This document shows, piece after piece, positions 9,023-16,429 of a DNA stretch of 47,613 nucleotides. The stretch is from Telmatospirillum sp. (GTDB taxonomy: Bacteria; Pseudomonadota; Alphaproteobacteria; CACIAM-22H2): NCBI GenBank assembly GCA_020248985.1, contig JADCGL010000040.1:1-47613 (forward strand), written 5' to 3'. The notes under the pieces are model-generated. The model saw only the letters and a program-made list of their open reading frames with translations, made no database searches and was not told the origin of the DNA. The translations under genes and the position numbers were made by a program. Each line of letters opens with the position of its first letter. Positions within the stretch are counted from its first letter, which is position 1.

Positions 9023-9769
9023 ATGAACAAATACGATGTCGCCGGAAAGTATGCGATCGTTACAGGCGGCGCCCAAGGGATTGGCGGTGCGGTCGCCAGA
9101 TTGCTTGCGTCCAACGGCGCCAAGGTGGCGCTTTGGGATCTCGATACGAGCCTGGCCGCATCCCATGCAGATGCGATCGGCGGTGGCGCCATTGCCGTGC
9201 GCGCCGACGTGGCCGATTGGAGTTCGGTAGTGGCCGCCTTGGCCGAAACCGAATCGCGTCTCGGCGCGGTCGACATACTGGTGAATTCTGCCGGCATCGC
9301 AGGCATGAATGCGCCCGTTGCCGATTATCCAATCGAAGAATTTGAGAAGATCGTCCAGATCAATTTGCTCGGCACTTTCCATGTCAACAAAGCGGTGGTG
9401 CCCGGCATGCGTGCGCGGAAGTACGGCCGGATCGTCAATATCGCCTCGATCGCGGGCAAAGAGGGCAACCCCAACGCCAGCGCCTATTCGGCATCGAAGG
9501 CGGGGGTCATCGGCTTCACGAAGTCATTGGGCAAGGAACTTGCCGACGTGAACGTCGCCGTAAACTGCGTTACGCCCGCTGCCGCGCGCACGCGCATCTT
9601 CGACCAGATGCAGCAGACCCATATCGACTACATGCTTTCGAAGATTCCTCGCGGACGTTTCCTGGAGGTCGACGAATCCGCCGAGATGATTGTATGGCTT
9701 GCGACTGAGCAGAACAGCTTTACCACTGGCGCGGTTTTCGACCTTTCGGGCGGACGCGCGACCTACTGA
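9023..9769 (+). CDS. SDR family NAD(P)-dependent dehydrogenase
   Basis: A 248-residue classical short-chain dehydrogenase. Cofactor motif T14-G-G-A-Q-G-I-G21, NSAG at ~88-91 (variant of NNAG), catalytic S142, Y155 and K159 (YSASK). The acidic D39/D41 region after beta-2 (LWDLD) favours NAD(H). A typical Shine-Dalgarno sequence (AGGGAG) precedes ATG 9023. The 213-base gap and the inverted repeat upstream suggest a separate or internal promoter. It resembles enzymes that oxidise sugar acids or hydroxyacids (for example 2-keto-3-deoxy-fuconate type) as well as FabG, so the substrate cannot be named. It probably belongs to the same pathway because it is last in the co-directional block. Confidence 0.9.
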   Translation: MNKYDVAGKYAIVTGGAQGIGGAVARLLASNGAKVALWDLDTSLAASHADAIGGGAIAVRADVADWSSVVAALAETESRLGAVDILVNSAGIAGMNAPVADYPIEEFEKIVQINLLGTFHVNKAVVPGMRARKYGRIVNIASIAGKEGNPNASAYSASKAGVIGFTKSLGKELADVNVAVNCVTPAAARTRIFDQMQQTHIDYMLSKIPRGRFLEVDESAEMIVWLATEQNSFTTGAVFDLSGGRATY

Positions 9770-10083
9770 TCGCTGCCGTGTCTGGAACTCTGGTAGCGTT
9801 CGCCTGAACAATCCGGCCGTGGGGGGCTAAAGCATACGTCCCCAGTATTGCCCAGCTTTACCCGCAACGGGACGACGCATGGGTATCAATCCGCGAGCGA
9901 CGGGAAACCCATCTCGCTCTGTCGCTGCTGCTAAACCATCGCCGAGATTTCGAGTTGACAGGGGAGGGAAGGCGTCGCTTTTGACGTGCCTTCATTGCCC
10001 TTGGTTTCCACTCAGTTCTATTAATTACTGGAAATTTTGGAAACTGACATTGAAACTATTCAGTTTTTATAGAACTGGGGGAC
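9770..10083. other. Non-coding stretch with AT-rich block
   Basis: No reading frame here has convincing coding character. The first half is ordinary GC-rich sequence; from about 9985 to 10075 the sequence becomes conspicuously AT-rich (runs such as AAATTTTGG and CAGTTTTTATAG), unlike anything else in the window. It directly abuts the tRNA fragment at 10105 and is read as the end of a foreign insertion. Confidence 0.5.
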
Positions 10084-10104
10084 TGGGGCGCGAGGCATCG
10101 CCTC

Positions 10105-10133
10105 GCGGGGTTCGAATCCCGCCGCTCCGACCA
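10105..10133 (+). other. tRNA 3' end fragment (probably tRNA-Pro), candidate attR site
   Basis: The sequence contains a T-loop TTCGAAT (10111-10117), flanking stem GCGGG/CCCGC with one extra G, the 3' acceptor strand CGCTCCG (10123-10129), discriminator A and an encoded CCA (10131-10133). G72 followed by A73 is the pattern typical of bacterial tRNA-Pro. No matching D-arm, anticodon arm or CGGAGCG 5' acceptor strand lies upstream, so this is not a whole gene. A perfect 7-bp hairpin (GCGAGGC/GCCTCGC, 10090-10106) sits just before it. A 3' tRNA fragment still joined to its terminator is what remains at the distal end after an element integrates into a tRNA gene. The intact tRNA copy would lie outside the window. 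Confidence 0.55.
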
Positions 10134-10141
10134 CTAAGCGA

Positions 10142-10174
10142 GCCCGCCACCGGGAGACCGGTCGGCGGGCTTTT
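10142..10174 (+). terminator. Rho-independent terminator
   Basis: GCCCGCC-ACCGG, loop GAGA, CCGGT-CGGCGGGC, then TTTT. The stem is about 12 bp with a single bulge. It lies 8 bases after the tRNA-like CCA, the usual position for a tRNA gene terminator. Confidence 0.85.
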
Positions 10175-10278
10175 GCTTTCGGGCAAGGGATGGACCACGG
10201 ACCCTTTGGCTAGCGGTTCGAATTTTCTTCGACATGCCAGCAGCGGCGAAGCTGGGCACTAATCAAGACTTAAACGTT

Positions 10279-10503
10279 CTACGGCAAGTCGGAGGAGCGT
10301 CGTCGCGTGTTCGCCGCACGGCGTGCTCGCGCTCTATCCAGCAGTTCGTTCTCTGAGGTTCTGGAAATGACAGATATTTGTGAGCCGCGTGCACCCTTGG
10401 TACTGGCGCTCTTGTGCTTACGCAGCTCCTCGCTGAGTCGTTGCGCCAGTCGCTGCTGGTCACGGTCTTCGTATCTCTCGCAATGCCGTTCGTGCTGCGG
10501 CAC
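10279..10503 (-). CDS. Doubtful small ORF, 74 aa
   Basis: A frame on the minus strand with a possible GTG start at 10503 would give a basic, polar 74-residue peptide rich in Arg, Glu, Ser and Gln (segment RLAQRLSEELRKHKS). Of the frames in this gap its amino-acid make-up is the most protein-like; the plus-strand frames are Ser/Arg/Cys-rich shadows. There is no good Shine-Dalgarno sequence, third-position GC looks lower than in neighbours, and the frame is open well upstream without an ATG. It may be a decayed gene of the mobile segment or chance. The 279 bases between it and icd hold no other gene. Confidence 0.2.
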   Translation of the reverse strand: MPQHERHCERYEDRDQQRLAQRLSEELRKHKSASTKGARGSQISVISRTSENELLDRARARRAANTRRRSSDLP

Positions 10504-10782
10504 TTTTCCAAAGCGGGCGCTTAGCAGCGAAAGCCAGTTTGGCTCATACTCATGGCGTTTTGCTCGGTCCGCCGACCGTTCCGGGCAACGAGCGGTGACC
10601 GAATATCGTCGCGGGGCGTCGCGCTTGGTTGGCTGTTCTTTGGAGTCGCGTGCAGCCCTCCGGCACGCGACCTTGCGACCGCATCGCACCGGCGCCGTTA
10701 AGCCCCTGGAACTCCGCGCGGCAACGGTGTATCCCCGTGCCGTTCCAGACCACAGACGTGCCCCAGGGGGAGCTCCGTTCCA

Positions 10783-11997
10783 ATGCAGAAGATCAAGGTC
10801 GCAAATCCGATTGTCGAGCTCGACGGCGACGAAATGACCCGCATCATCTGGAAGATGATCCGCGAGCGTCTGATCCTTCCCTATCTCGATGTCGACCTCA
10901 AATATTTCGATCTCGGCATCGAGCATCGCGACGCCACCGACGACCAGGTCACGGTCGACGCCGCCAACGCGATCAAGAAGTACCGCGTCGGCGTCAAATG
11001 CGCGACGATCACGGCCGACGAAGCGCGCGTGAAGGAGTTCGGCCTCAAGCAGATGTGGCGTTCGCCCAACGGCACGATCCGCAACATCCTCGACGGCACG
11101 ATCTTCCGCGAACCGATCATCTGCAAGAACGTGCCGCGCCTGATCCCGGGCTGGACCAAGCCCATCGTGATCGGCCGCCATTCGTTCGGCGACCAGTACC
11201 GCGCCACCGATTTCACGATCCCGTCGGCAGGCAAGCTCTCGATCACCTTCACTTCGAAGGACGGAGAGACAAACATCCGCCACCAAGTGTTCGACTTCCC
11301 CGGGCCGGGTGTGGCCATGGCGATGTTCAACGTCGACGAATCGATCCGCGGCTTCGCCCGCGCGTCGTTCAATTACGGGTTGAACCGCGGGTACCCTGTG
11401 TATCTCTCGACCAAGAACACGATCCTCAAGGCCTATGACGGGCGCTTCAAGGATCTGTTCCAGGAAGTGTTCGAGGCCGAGTTCGCGGCCAAGTTCAAGG
11501 AAAAGGGCCTCATCTACGAGCATCGCCTGATCGACGACATGGTGGCCTCGGCCCTCAAATGGCCCGGCGGCTTCCTGTGGGCGACCAAGAACTACGACGG
11601 CGACGTGCAGTCGGATACGGTTGCGCAAGGCTATGGCTCGCTCGGCCTCATGACCTCGGTGCTGACCACGCCCGACGGCCAGTGCGTGGAATCGGAAGCC
11701 GCGCACGGCACCGTCACGCGCCACTATCGCGAGCACCAGAAGGGCAAGGAAACTTCGACCAACCCGATCGCGTCGATCTTCGCCTGGTCGCGCGGCATCT
11801 GGTATCGCGGCCAGTTCGACAAGACGCCCGAAGTCTGCCTGTTCGCCAAGACGCTCGAGCGCGTGTGCGTCGAAACGGTCGAGCAGGGTTTCATGACCAA
11901 GGACCTTGCCGTGCTGATCGCGCCGGACGCGCCTTATCTCTCGACCAACGCGTTCCTCGCCAAGATCGACGAAAATCTCGTCAAGGCGATGAACTGA
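10783..11997 (+). CDS. icd: NADP-dependent isocitrate dehydrogenase
   Basis: A 404-residue isocitrate dehydrogenase of the dimeric, eukaryote-like class common in Alphaproteobacteria. It converts isocitrate and NADP+ to 2-oxoglutarate, CO2 and NADPH in the TCA cycle. Recognisable family segments are [15 protein letters not shown] at the N-terminus, SPNGTIRN (substrate-binding Ser-Asn), [14 protein letters not shown] with metal-binding Asp residues, and [14 protein letters not shown] (NADP-binding). Length and start fit the family; GGGGGAG lies about 10 bases before ATG. It appears to be a single-gene unit with its own leader and marks the return to core genome to the right of the tRNA fragment. 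The next gene begins 44 bases after its stop, so read-through into the pseudokinase cluster is possible. Confidence 0.98.
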   Translation: MQKIKVANPIVELDGDEMTRIIWKMIRERLILPYLDVDLKYFDLGIEHRDATDDQVTVDAANAIKKYRVGVKCATITADEARVKEFGLKQMWRSPNGTIRNILDGTIFREPIICKNVPRLIPGWTKPIVIGRHSFGDQYRATDFTIPSAGKLSITFTSKDGETNIRHQVFDFPGPGVAMAMFNVDESIRGFARASFNYGLNRGYPVYLSTKNTILKAYDGRFKDLFQEVFEAEFAAKFKEKGLIYEHRLIDDMVASALKWPGGFLWATKNYDGDVQSDTVAQGYGSLGLMTSVLTTPDGQCVESEAAHGTVTRHYREHQKGKETSTNPIASIFAWSRGIWYRGQFDKTPEVCLFAKTLERVCVETVEQGFMTKDLAVLIAPDAPYLSTNAFLAKIDENLVKAMN

Positions 11998-12031
11998 CCG
12001 CAATGCGCAGCGCAGCGCATCCGGCCTAAGA

Positions 12032-12075
12032 CGGCGCGCCGATGTCGGAACCCATGTCCCGATACCGGCGCGCCG
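12032..12075 (+). promoter_or_regulatory. Paired 10-bp palindromes enclosing a start codon
   Basis: CGGCGCGCCG occurs at 12032-12041 and again at 12066-12075. The word is self-complementary, so the copies can pair in mRNA as a 10-bp GC stem with a 24-base loop holding ATG 12042 and the alternative ATG 12054. Such a hairpin could hide the start of the pseudokinase gene. The effect on translation is inferred. Confidence 0.4.
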
Positions 12076-14072
12076 TGCGCGCTGCCGACGACGGCGGCAG
12101 CCGCGGCGGCGGCGGCGTCGGCCTCGGCGACCATATCGAGATCGATCTTGCCAAGCCGCTGACGGCGTTCAACCGCCCCGGCGCCGAAGCGTTTGCCGCG
12201 GTCGACACGCGCTTCCCCGAGGCCGAGCATGTGGCCTATGTGTGCGAACCGGACCGCTCGGTGCGCATCCGCACGGCCCAGCGCCTGCGCGGCTTCAGCC
12301 GCTCGGGCATGCTCACACTGCTCGATTCTGGGGTTCTGCGCCGGCCGAGCGGGCGCGACGCCTACGGCTTCGTCTTCGAAAAGCCGGTCGGCCTGCCGCC
12401 CGCGCGCCGCGCTTGGGGCGGCTGGACGCCCAAGGTGCTCATCAACAATTTTCTGAAGCCGGCTTGCGCCGCCTTGGCCGAGCTTGCCGAGCGCGATGCG
12501 ATCCACGGCTCGATCCGGCCCAACAACGTGTTCCACCAGGACACCAAGGGCCAGATGTTCGCTCTCGGCCCCTGCGTGCTCGGCCCCCCCGGATTCGACC
12601 AGCCGGCCGCCTTCGAAACGATCGAGCGCGCGCTCGCTACGCCCGACGGCAAGGGGGCCGGCGGCAGCATCGACGACATGTTCGGCCTCGGCATGACCCT
12701 CTATTGCCTCGCCACCGGCAAATATCCGGGCGAGGGCCAGGACCCCGACGCGCTGATGGCGCGCCGCCTCGCCTACGGCTCGATCAGCGCCATGGTCGAT
12801 ACCTCGCAGGTGCCGAGCGAACTTCTCGACGCCGTCGTCTCGCTGCTCGACGACGACATCAAGGAGCGCTGGTCGCTTGCGGCGCTGACGGATTGGACGA
12901 ACGGCCGGCGGCCGGAAATGTCGAACCGCAGGCCCGCCGCACGGCGCGGCACGACGATCCAGATCGGGCCGGTCGCCTGCCTCGAGCCGCGCGAACTCTC
13001 CTACGCGATCATCCGCTATCCGGGCCCAGCGGCAGCGGCCTTGCACAGCGGCGAAATCGCGGTGTGGCTCAAGGCCAACGACGTGCAGCGCGTGCTCGCC
13101 CTCGCCATCGACGAAACCGGCAAAAAGGAAGCCCAGGAACTGCTCGCGAGCGATGCCGTGCAGCTCGGCCGCGAAGCGGTGCGTTGCGATCCGGTGGGCC
13201 CGGTGCGCTATCGCGATCTGTCGTTCTTCCCGAACGGTGCCGGTGCCGTCATGTACGCGGCCCTTCTCGATCCGAACAAGCGGGACCAGATGCAGGAGCT
13301 GTTCGGCGCGCGCCTCGTGCATCTGTGGGCGAAGGCCGCAACGCCGCTCGGCCTCGTCGACGAAGAAGCCAAGATGCTTCTCGACATCGAAGACCGCATC
13401 TCGCACGGGCTCGAGAAGATCGAGAGCGCGCTCTACATCCTCAATCCCGACGCGCCCTGCCTGTCGCCCGCGGTCGCCGGCAGCTGGGTCGATGCGGTCG
13501 GCGACCTGCTCCCCGTCATCGAGCATCAGCTGCAGAACGGCAGCTTCGATCCCGATCCGCACATCGTGGCCTTCTTGAGCGCGCGCGGCGGTATCAAACC
13601 GGCCGACCTCATGACGCTCAAAACCTTCGACGGCACCGATCCGCGCGCCGCGGCAACGGTGCTGAAGCTCGGCGTGAAACTGCAGATCGAAGCGGGCGGC
13701 CGCCAGCTTCCCAATCTGTGCCGCATCTGCCTCAAGGCCGCGCTGGCGCTGATCGGGCGGCTGCGCCAACCGCACGTGCGCGAGGAGCAGCAGCAGAAGG
13801 CCGAAGCAGCCGCAAGCGCCAACGACATCCAAACGCTCGCAGACGTCGCCACCGATCCGGTCGTCTTCGGCAGCGACGGCGCGGAGTTCCTGCGCGCCAA
13901 GCAGGAATGGGACGCCAACCAGCGCATCCTCGACATGCGCGAATCGATCGAGGACGCGAACCGGCGCATGGCACGGGACAAGGGCCAGGAAATCGCGCTG
14001 CTGATTCTCTCGGCGGCGGCCGTTGTGACCGTGCTCACGCAGCTCTTCTTCCAACTCGTACGCGGCGGGTAA
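12042..14072 (+). CDS. Membrane-anchored protein kinase-like protein (probable pseudokinase)
   Basis: A 676-residue protein. Residues ~60-270 resemble a Ser/Thr kinase lobe: HGSIRPNN (155-162) sits where kinases have HRDLKPEN, so the catalytic Asp is Ser while the last Asn is kept; the DFG position reads LGPC (175-178) without Asp; GSIDDMFGLGMTLYCLATGKYPG (209-230) matches the alpha-F region. No clear beta-3 Lys is seen. Residues ~310-600 are unassigned; ~590-645 is Gln/Glu/Ala-rich and may be coiled; ~648-668 is one hydrophobic helix (IALLILSAAAVVTVLTQLFF), so the bulk faces the cytoplasm with a C-terminal tail anchor. The start is uncertain (ATG 12042 or 12054). The next gene begins 4 bases after the stop. 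Function is likely scaffold or sensor rather than phosphorylation; this is inferred from missing residues. Confidence 0.8.
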   Translation: MSEPMSRYRRAVRAADDGGSRGGGGVGLGDHIEIDLAKPLTAFNRPGAEAFAAVDTRFPEAEHVAYVCEPDRSVRIRTAQRLRGFSRSGMLTLLDSGVLRRPSGRDAYGFVFEKPVGLPPARRAWGGWTPKVLINNFLKPACAALAELAERDAIHGSIRPNNVFHQDTKGQMFALGPCVLGPPGFDQPAAFETIERALATPDGKGAGGSIDDMFGLGMTLYCLATGKYPGEGQDPDALMARRLAYGSISAMVDTSQVPSELLDAVVSLLDDDIKERWSLAALTDWTNGRRPEMSNRRPAARRGTTIQIGPVACLEPRELSYAIIRYPGPAAAALHSGEIAVWLKANDVQRVLALAIDETGKKEAQELLASDAVQLGREAVRCDPVGPVRYRDLSFFPNGAGAVMYAALLDPNKRDQMQELFGARLVHLWAKAATPLGLVDEEAKMLLDIEDRISHGLEKIESALYILNPDAPCLSPAVAGSWVDAVGDLLPVIEHQLQNGSFDPDPHIVAFLSARGGIKPADLMTLKTFDGTDPRAAATVLKLGVKLQIEAGGRQLPNLCRICLKAALALIGRLRQPHVREEQQQKAEAAASANDIQTLADVATDPVVFGSDGAEFLRAKQEWDANQRILDMRESIEDANRRMARDKGQEIALLILSAAAVVTVLTQLFFQLVRGG

Positions 14073-14075
14073 TCC

Positions 14076-14516
14076 ATGCAGCTCAGCACGGCCTACAATG
14101 CGTTCGCCATCCTCACGGTTTCGGTGCTGCTGGTCGGAGTCTTCATCTTCCGGCCATCCATGCTGATCTATGTGGTCGGTGTGTTCGCGCCGGCCGGCGC
14201 CGTTCTGGCGCTGGAATCCGGCGGCAACCGGTTTGTATCGTTGGGCTGCGCAACCATGACATTTGCCGCCGCCGGGCCGGTGATCCTCGCAGGACTGCTC
14301 GATCCCACGCGCAATCCGGTCGCCGAGCCCTCGGCCTGGCTCGTGCCAATCCTTGCCGGCGGTTTCGGCATGTCGATCGCGTTCATCAGCCCGCTGATCG
14401 CCCAGCTGCTGCGCGCCCGCAGCCAAGTCGACAACTTCACGCAGCTGCAAACCCGCCAAGACGAACTGCGCGCCGTTTGGGGCGATGCGTTCGATCCGCC
14501 CGAAAGCAAGGCCTGA
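14076..14516 (+). CDS. Small integral membrane protein, unknown function
   Basis: A 146-residue protein with about four hydrophobic segments (near residues 7-27, 30-46, 53-75 and 86-110) and a polar C-terminal tail (SQVDNFTQLQTRQDEL) that may be helical. I recognise no family. It begins 3 bases after the pseudokinase stop and ends 4 bases before the lipoprotein gene, so the three are almost certainly co-transcribed. A plausible role is membrane partner of the tail-anchored pseudokinase. Confidence 0.75.
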   Translation: MQLSTAYNAFAILTVSVLLVGVFIFRPSMLIYVVGVFAPAGAVLALESGGNRFVSLGCATMTFAAAGPVILAGLLDPTRNPVAEPSAWLVPILAGGFGMSIAFISPLIAQLLRARSQVDNFTQLQTRQDELRAVWGDAFDPPESKA

Positions 14517-14520
14517 AACG

Positions 14521-15561
14521 ATGCGCGCTTTTTCGACACTCGCCGCGATCGCACTGGCCTCGACGCTGGGGGCCTGCGGCGGCGGAACCCCCGCCCCCAG
14601 CGTCGACGGGCCGATTCGACTGGCTTCGATGGGGTCTTTCCATGTCGGCGGGCGCGATGTCGCGATTTCGGGGCAACCGGTGCGCGAAACGCCGATCGTC
14701 CCCGGCGGGCCGGTCGCGCGCATCGACCCCAACGGCGTGTTCGCGGTGGAACATGCCTATGTGCAGTATTTCGTGCCGGTCGCCGTTCGCAGCGACGTGC
14801 CGTTGCTGCTCATGCATGGCGGCGGCATGACAGGGGTCGCCTTCGAAACCACGCCCGACGGGCGCGAAGGCTGGCTCAATTTCTTTCTGCGCCGCGGCTG
14901 GCCGGTCTACAACGCCGACGCGGTCGAACGCGGACGGGCAGGCTTCGCGCAATCGCCGCTGGTGTTCGCGGGCGAGCCCGTGTTCCTCGCCAAGCCCGAG
15001 CCGTTCGAACGCTTCCGCATCGGCGGCGGCCCCGGCACCTATGCGCGGCGCGAGGCTCTCGACGGTACGCAGTTTCCGGTCGATTCCTACGACGCGTTCG
15101 CCAAGCAGTTCGTGCCGCGCTGGACCACCACGGACGCCGCCGTGCTCGCAGCCTACACGGCCCTCGTCGAACGCATCTGCCCGTGCGTACTGCTCGCGCA
15201 CGCGCAAGGTGCGCAGTTCGCCTTCCGCGTCGCCGAAACGCTCCCGGCCAAAGTTCGCGCGATCGTGGCGATCGAGCCTGCGGGCTTCGGCGATCCGGCC
15301 AAGGCAGCGAGCCTTGCGGCCGTGCCGGTCGCGGCCGTGTACGGCGATTTCATCGACCAGGATGCGCGCTGGCCCGCCATCAAAGGCAACGGCCTGCGCT
15401 ATCTCGAAGCGCTGCGCGCCGCGGGCGGCTCGGCCGAGGCGATCGACCTGCCGCAGCTCGGCATCCTCGGCAACAGCCATCTGCCGATGATGGACAAGAA
15501 CAACGCCGCCGTCGCCGAAATCGTCAATCGCTGGCTTGCGGCACGCGGGCTCTGGCGTTGA
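14521..15561 (+). CDS. Alpha/beta-hydrolase-fold lipoprotein lacking the nucleophile Ser
   Basis: A 346-residue protein with a signal peptide and lipobox L16-G-A-C19, so it should be lipid-anchored in the envelope. The fold resembles an esterase-type alpha/beta hydrolase family: oxyanion segment HGGGMTG (99-105), and near the C-terminus GNSHLPMMDKN with the expected catalytic His. The nucleophile elbow, usually HSQGG, reads A226-H-A228-Q-G230: the codon is GCG, so Ser is replaced by Ala. Unless another residue substitutes, it cannot use the normal mechanism and may be a binding protein. ATG 14521 is preferred over an upstream in-frame codon because it gives the signal peptide and sits 4 bases after the previous stop. 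Its last 38 bases overlap the convergent EamA gene. Confidence 0.85.
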   Translation: MRAFSTLAAIALASTLGACGGGTPAPSVDGPIRLASMGSFHVGGRDVAISGQPVRETPIVPGGPVARIDPNGVFAVEHAYVQYFVPVAVRSDVPLLLMHGGGMTGVAFETTPDGREGWLNFFLRRGWPVYNADAVERGRAGFAQSPLVFAGEPVFLAKPEPFERFRIGGGPGTYARREALDGTQFPVDSYDAFAKQFVPRWTTTDAAVLAAYTALVERICPCVLLAHAQGAQFAFRVAETLPAKVRAIVAIEPAGFGDPAKAASLAAVPVAAVYGDFIDQDARWPAIKGNGLRYLEALRAAGGSAEAIDLPQLGILGNSHLPMMDKNNAAVAEIVNRWLAARGLWR

Positions 15562-16429
15562 GGGCACGCACGCGCTCGCGATGCAGCGCGTAGAGCCCCG
15601 ACGCAAGGATCAGCGCGATGCCGCACCACGCCGCCAAATCCGGCAATTCGCCCCACACAAACCAGCCCAAAGCGACGGCAAAGACCATTGCCGTATAGCG
15701 GAAACTGCCGGTCATCGCGATGTCGCCGATGCGCATCGCACTCACCATCAACAAATACCCGGTACCGACGAGCACGGCCGCAGCAAATACACCCAGCCAT
15801 TCGCTCGGCCCCATCGGCTGCCAGCCCGCCGAAAAAGCCAGCACGCTCGTGGCCGCCGTCACGGTCATGGACATCACGAGGGCGATCAGCAGGGCCGGCA
15901 ATTCGGGCGGAAGGCGCCGCGTTGCCACGTCGCGAAGAGCAAAAAACAGCACCGATGATGCCGCCAGCAGCAGCCACAGATCCACGCCGTCGGCCGTCGG
16001 CCGCACGATCAGCAGCACGCCCGCAAAGCCGGCGACTATTGCGCCCACGCGTCGAACACCGATCTTCTGGCCAAGGAAAATCCATGCCAAGGGCAGCAGC
16101 AGCAGCGGCGTCGCCATGCCGAGCGCTGTCGCGATCGCCAGCGGCACGTGCGGCAGGGCCGACATGAAGCCGACAGATCCGACCATCTCGCTGGCCGCGC
16201 GCGCCCACACAAGCGGATTCGTCAGCATGCCGACCCGCTTGAAAGCACCGGTCGCGTAGGCCAGCACGGCGAGCACGAAGGAAACCGCCACTCCGCGCAC
16301 CGACATCGCCTGCATCATCGGTACGCTTTCGGCAACGTGCTTCATCGCGGCGTCGTTGAACACAAACACCGCCGATGCGAGCGTCATGGCACCCGCGGCA
16401 CGGATATTGTCGGACCGCCAGACGCTCAC
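15524..16429 (-). CDS. EamA/DMT family transporter
   Basis: A 301-residue integral membrane protein with about ten hydrophobic segments in two homologous halves, as in the EamA/RhaT drug-metabolite transporter superfamily; MSALPHVPLAIATALGMATP and GYLLMVSAMRIGDIAMTGSF lie at equivalent places in the two halves. Substrate unknown (metabolite export is common). The GTG start at 16429 forms a GTGA overlap with the upstream channel gene, giving a short N-terminal tail before the first helix; an internal ATG is the alternative. It is last of three coupled genes (LysR, channel, EamA). Its 3' end runs 38 bases into the convergent lipoprotein gene, so no terminator separates them. Confidence 0.9.
   Translation of the reverse strand: MSVWRSDNIRAAGAMTLASAVFVFNDAAMKHVAESVPMMQAMSVRGVAVSFVLAVLAYATGAFKRVGMLTNPLVWARAASEMVGSVGFMSALPHVPLAIATALGMATPLLLLPLAWIFLGQKIGVRRVGAIVAGFAGVLLIVRPTADGVDLWLLLAASSVLFFALRDVATRRLPPELPALLIALVMSMTVTAATSVLAFSAGWQPMGPSEWLGVFAAAVLVGTGYLLMVSAMRIGDIAMTGSFRYTAMVFAVALGWFVWGELPDLAAWCGIALILASGLYALHRERVRALNARARVPQASD

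Noticed and set aside
9800-10133. tmRNA (ssrA) as source of the T-arm and CCA
   Set aside because: No tag-coding region or pseudoknots upstream, and the alphaproteobacterial gene is permuted with the coding part after the acceptor; here a terminator follows.
9879-10262. 127-residue plus-strand frame
   Set aside because: It runs through the tRNA fragment and the terminator, has no ribosome site and no protein-like pattern.
10307-10837. 176-residue plus-strand frame overlapping icd
   Set aside because: Ser/Arg/Cys-rich and overlaps the icd start; a shadow frame.
10279-12003. 574-residue minus-strand frame across icd
   Set aside because: Shadow of icd; only its last part in the gap was kept as a doubtful ORF.
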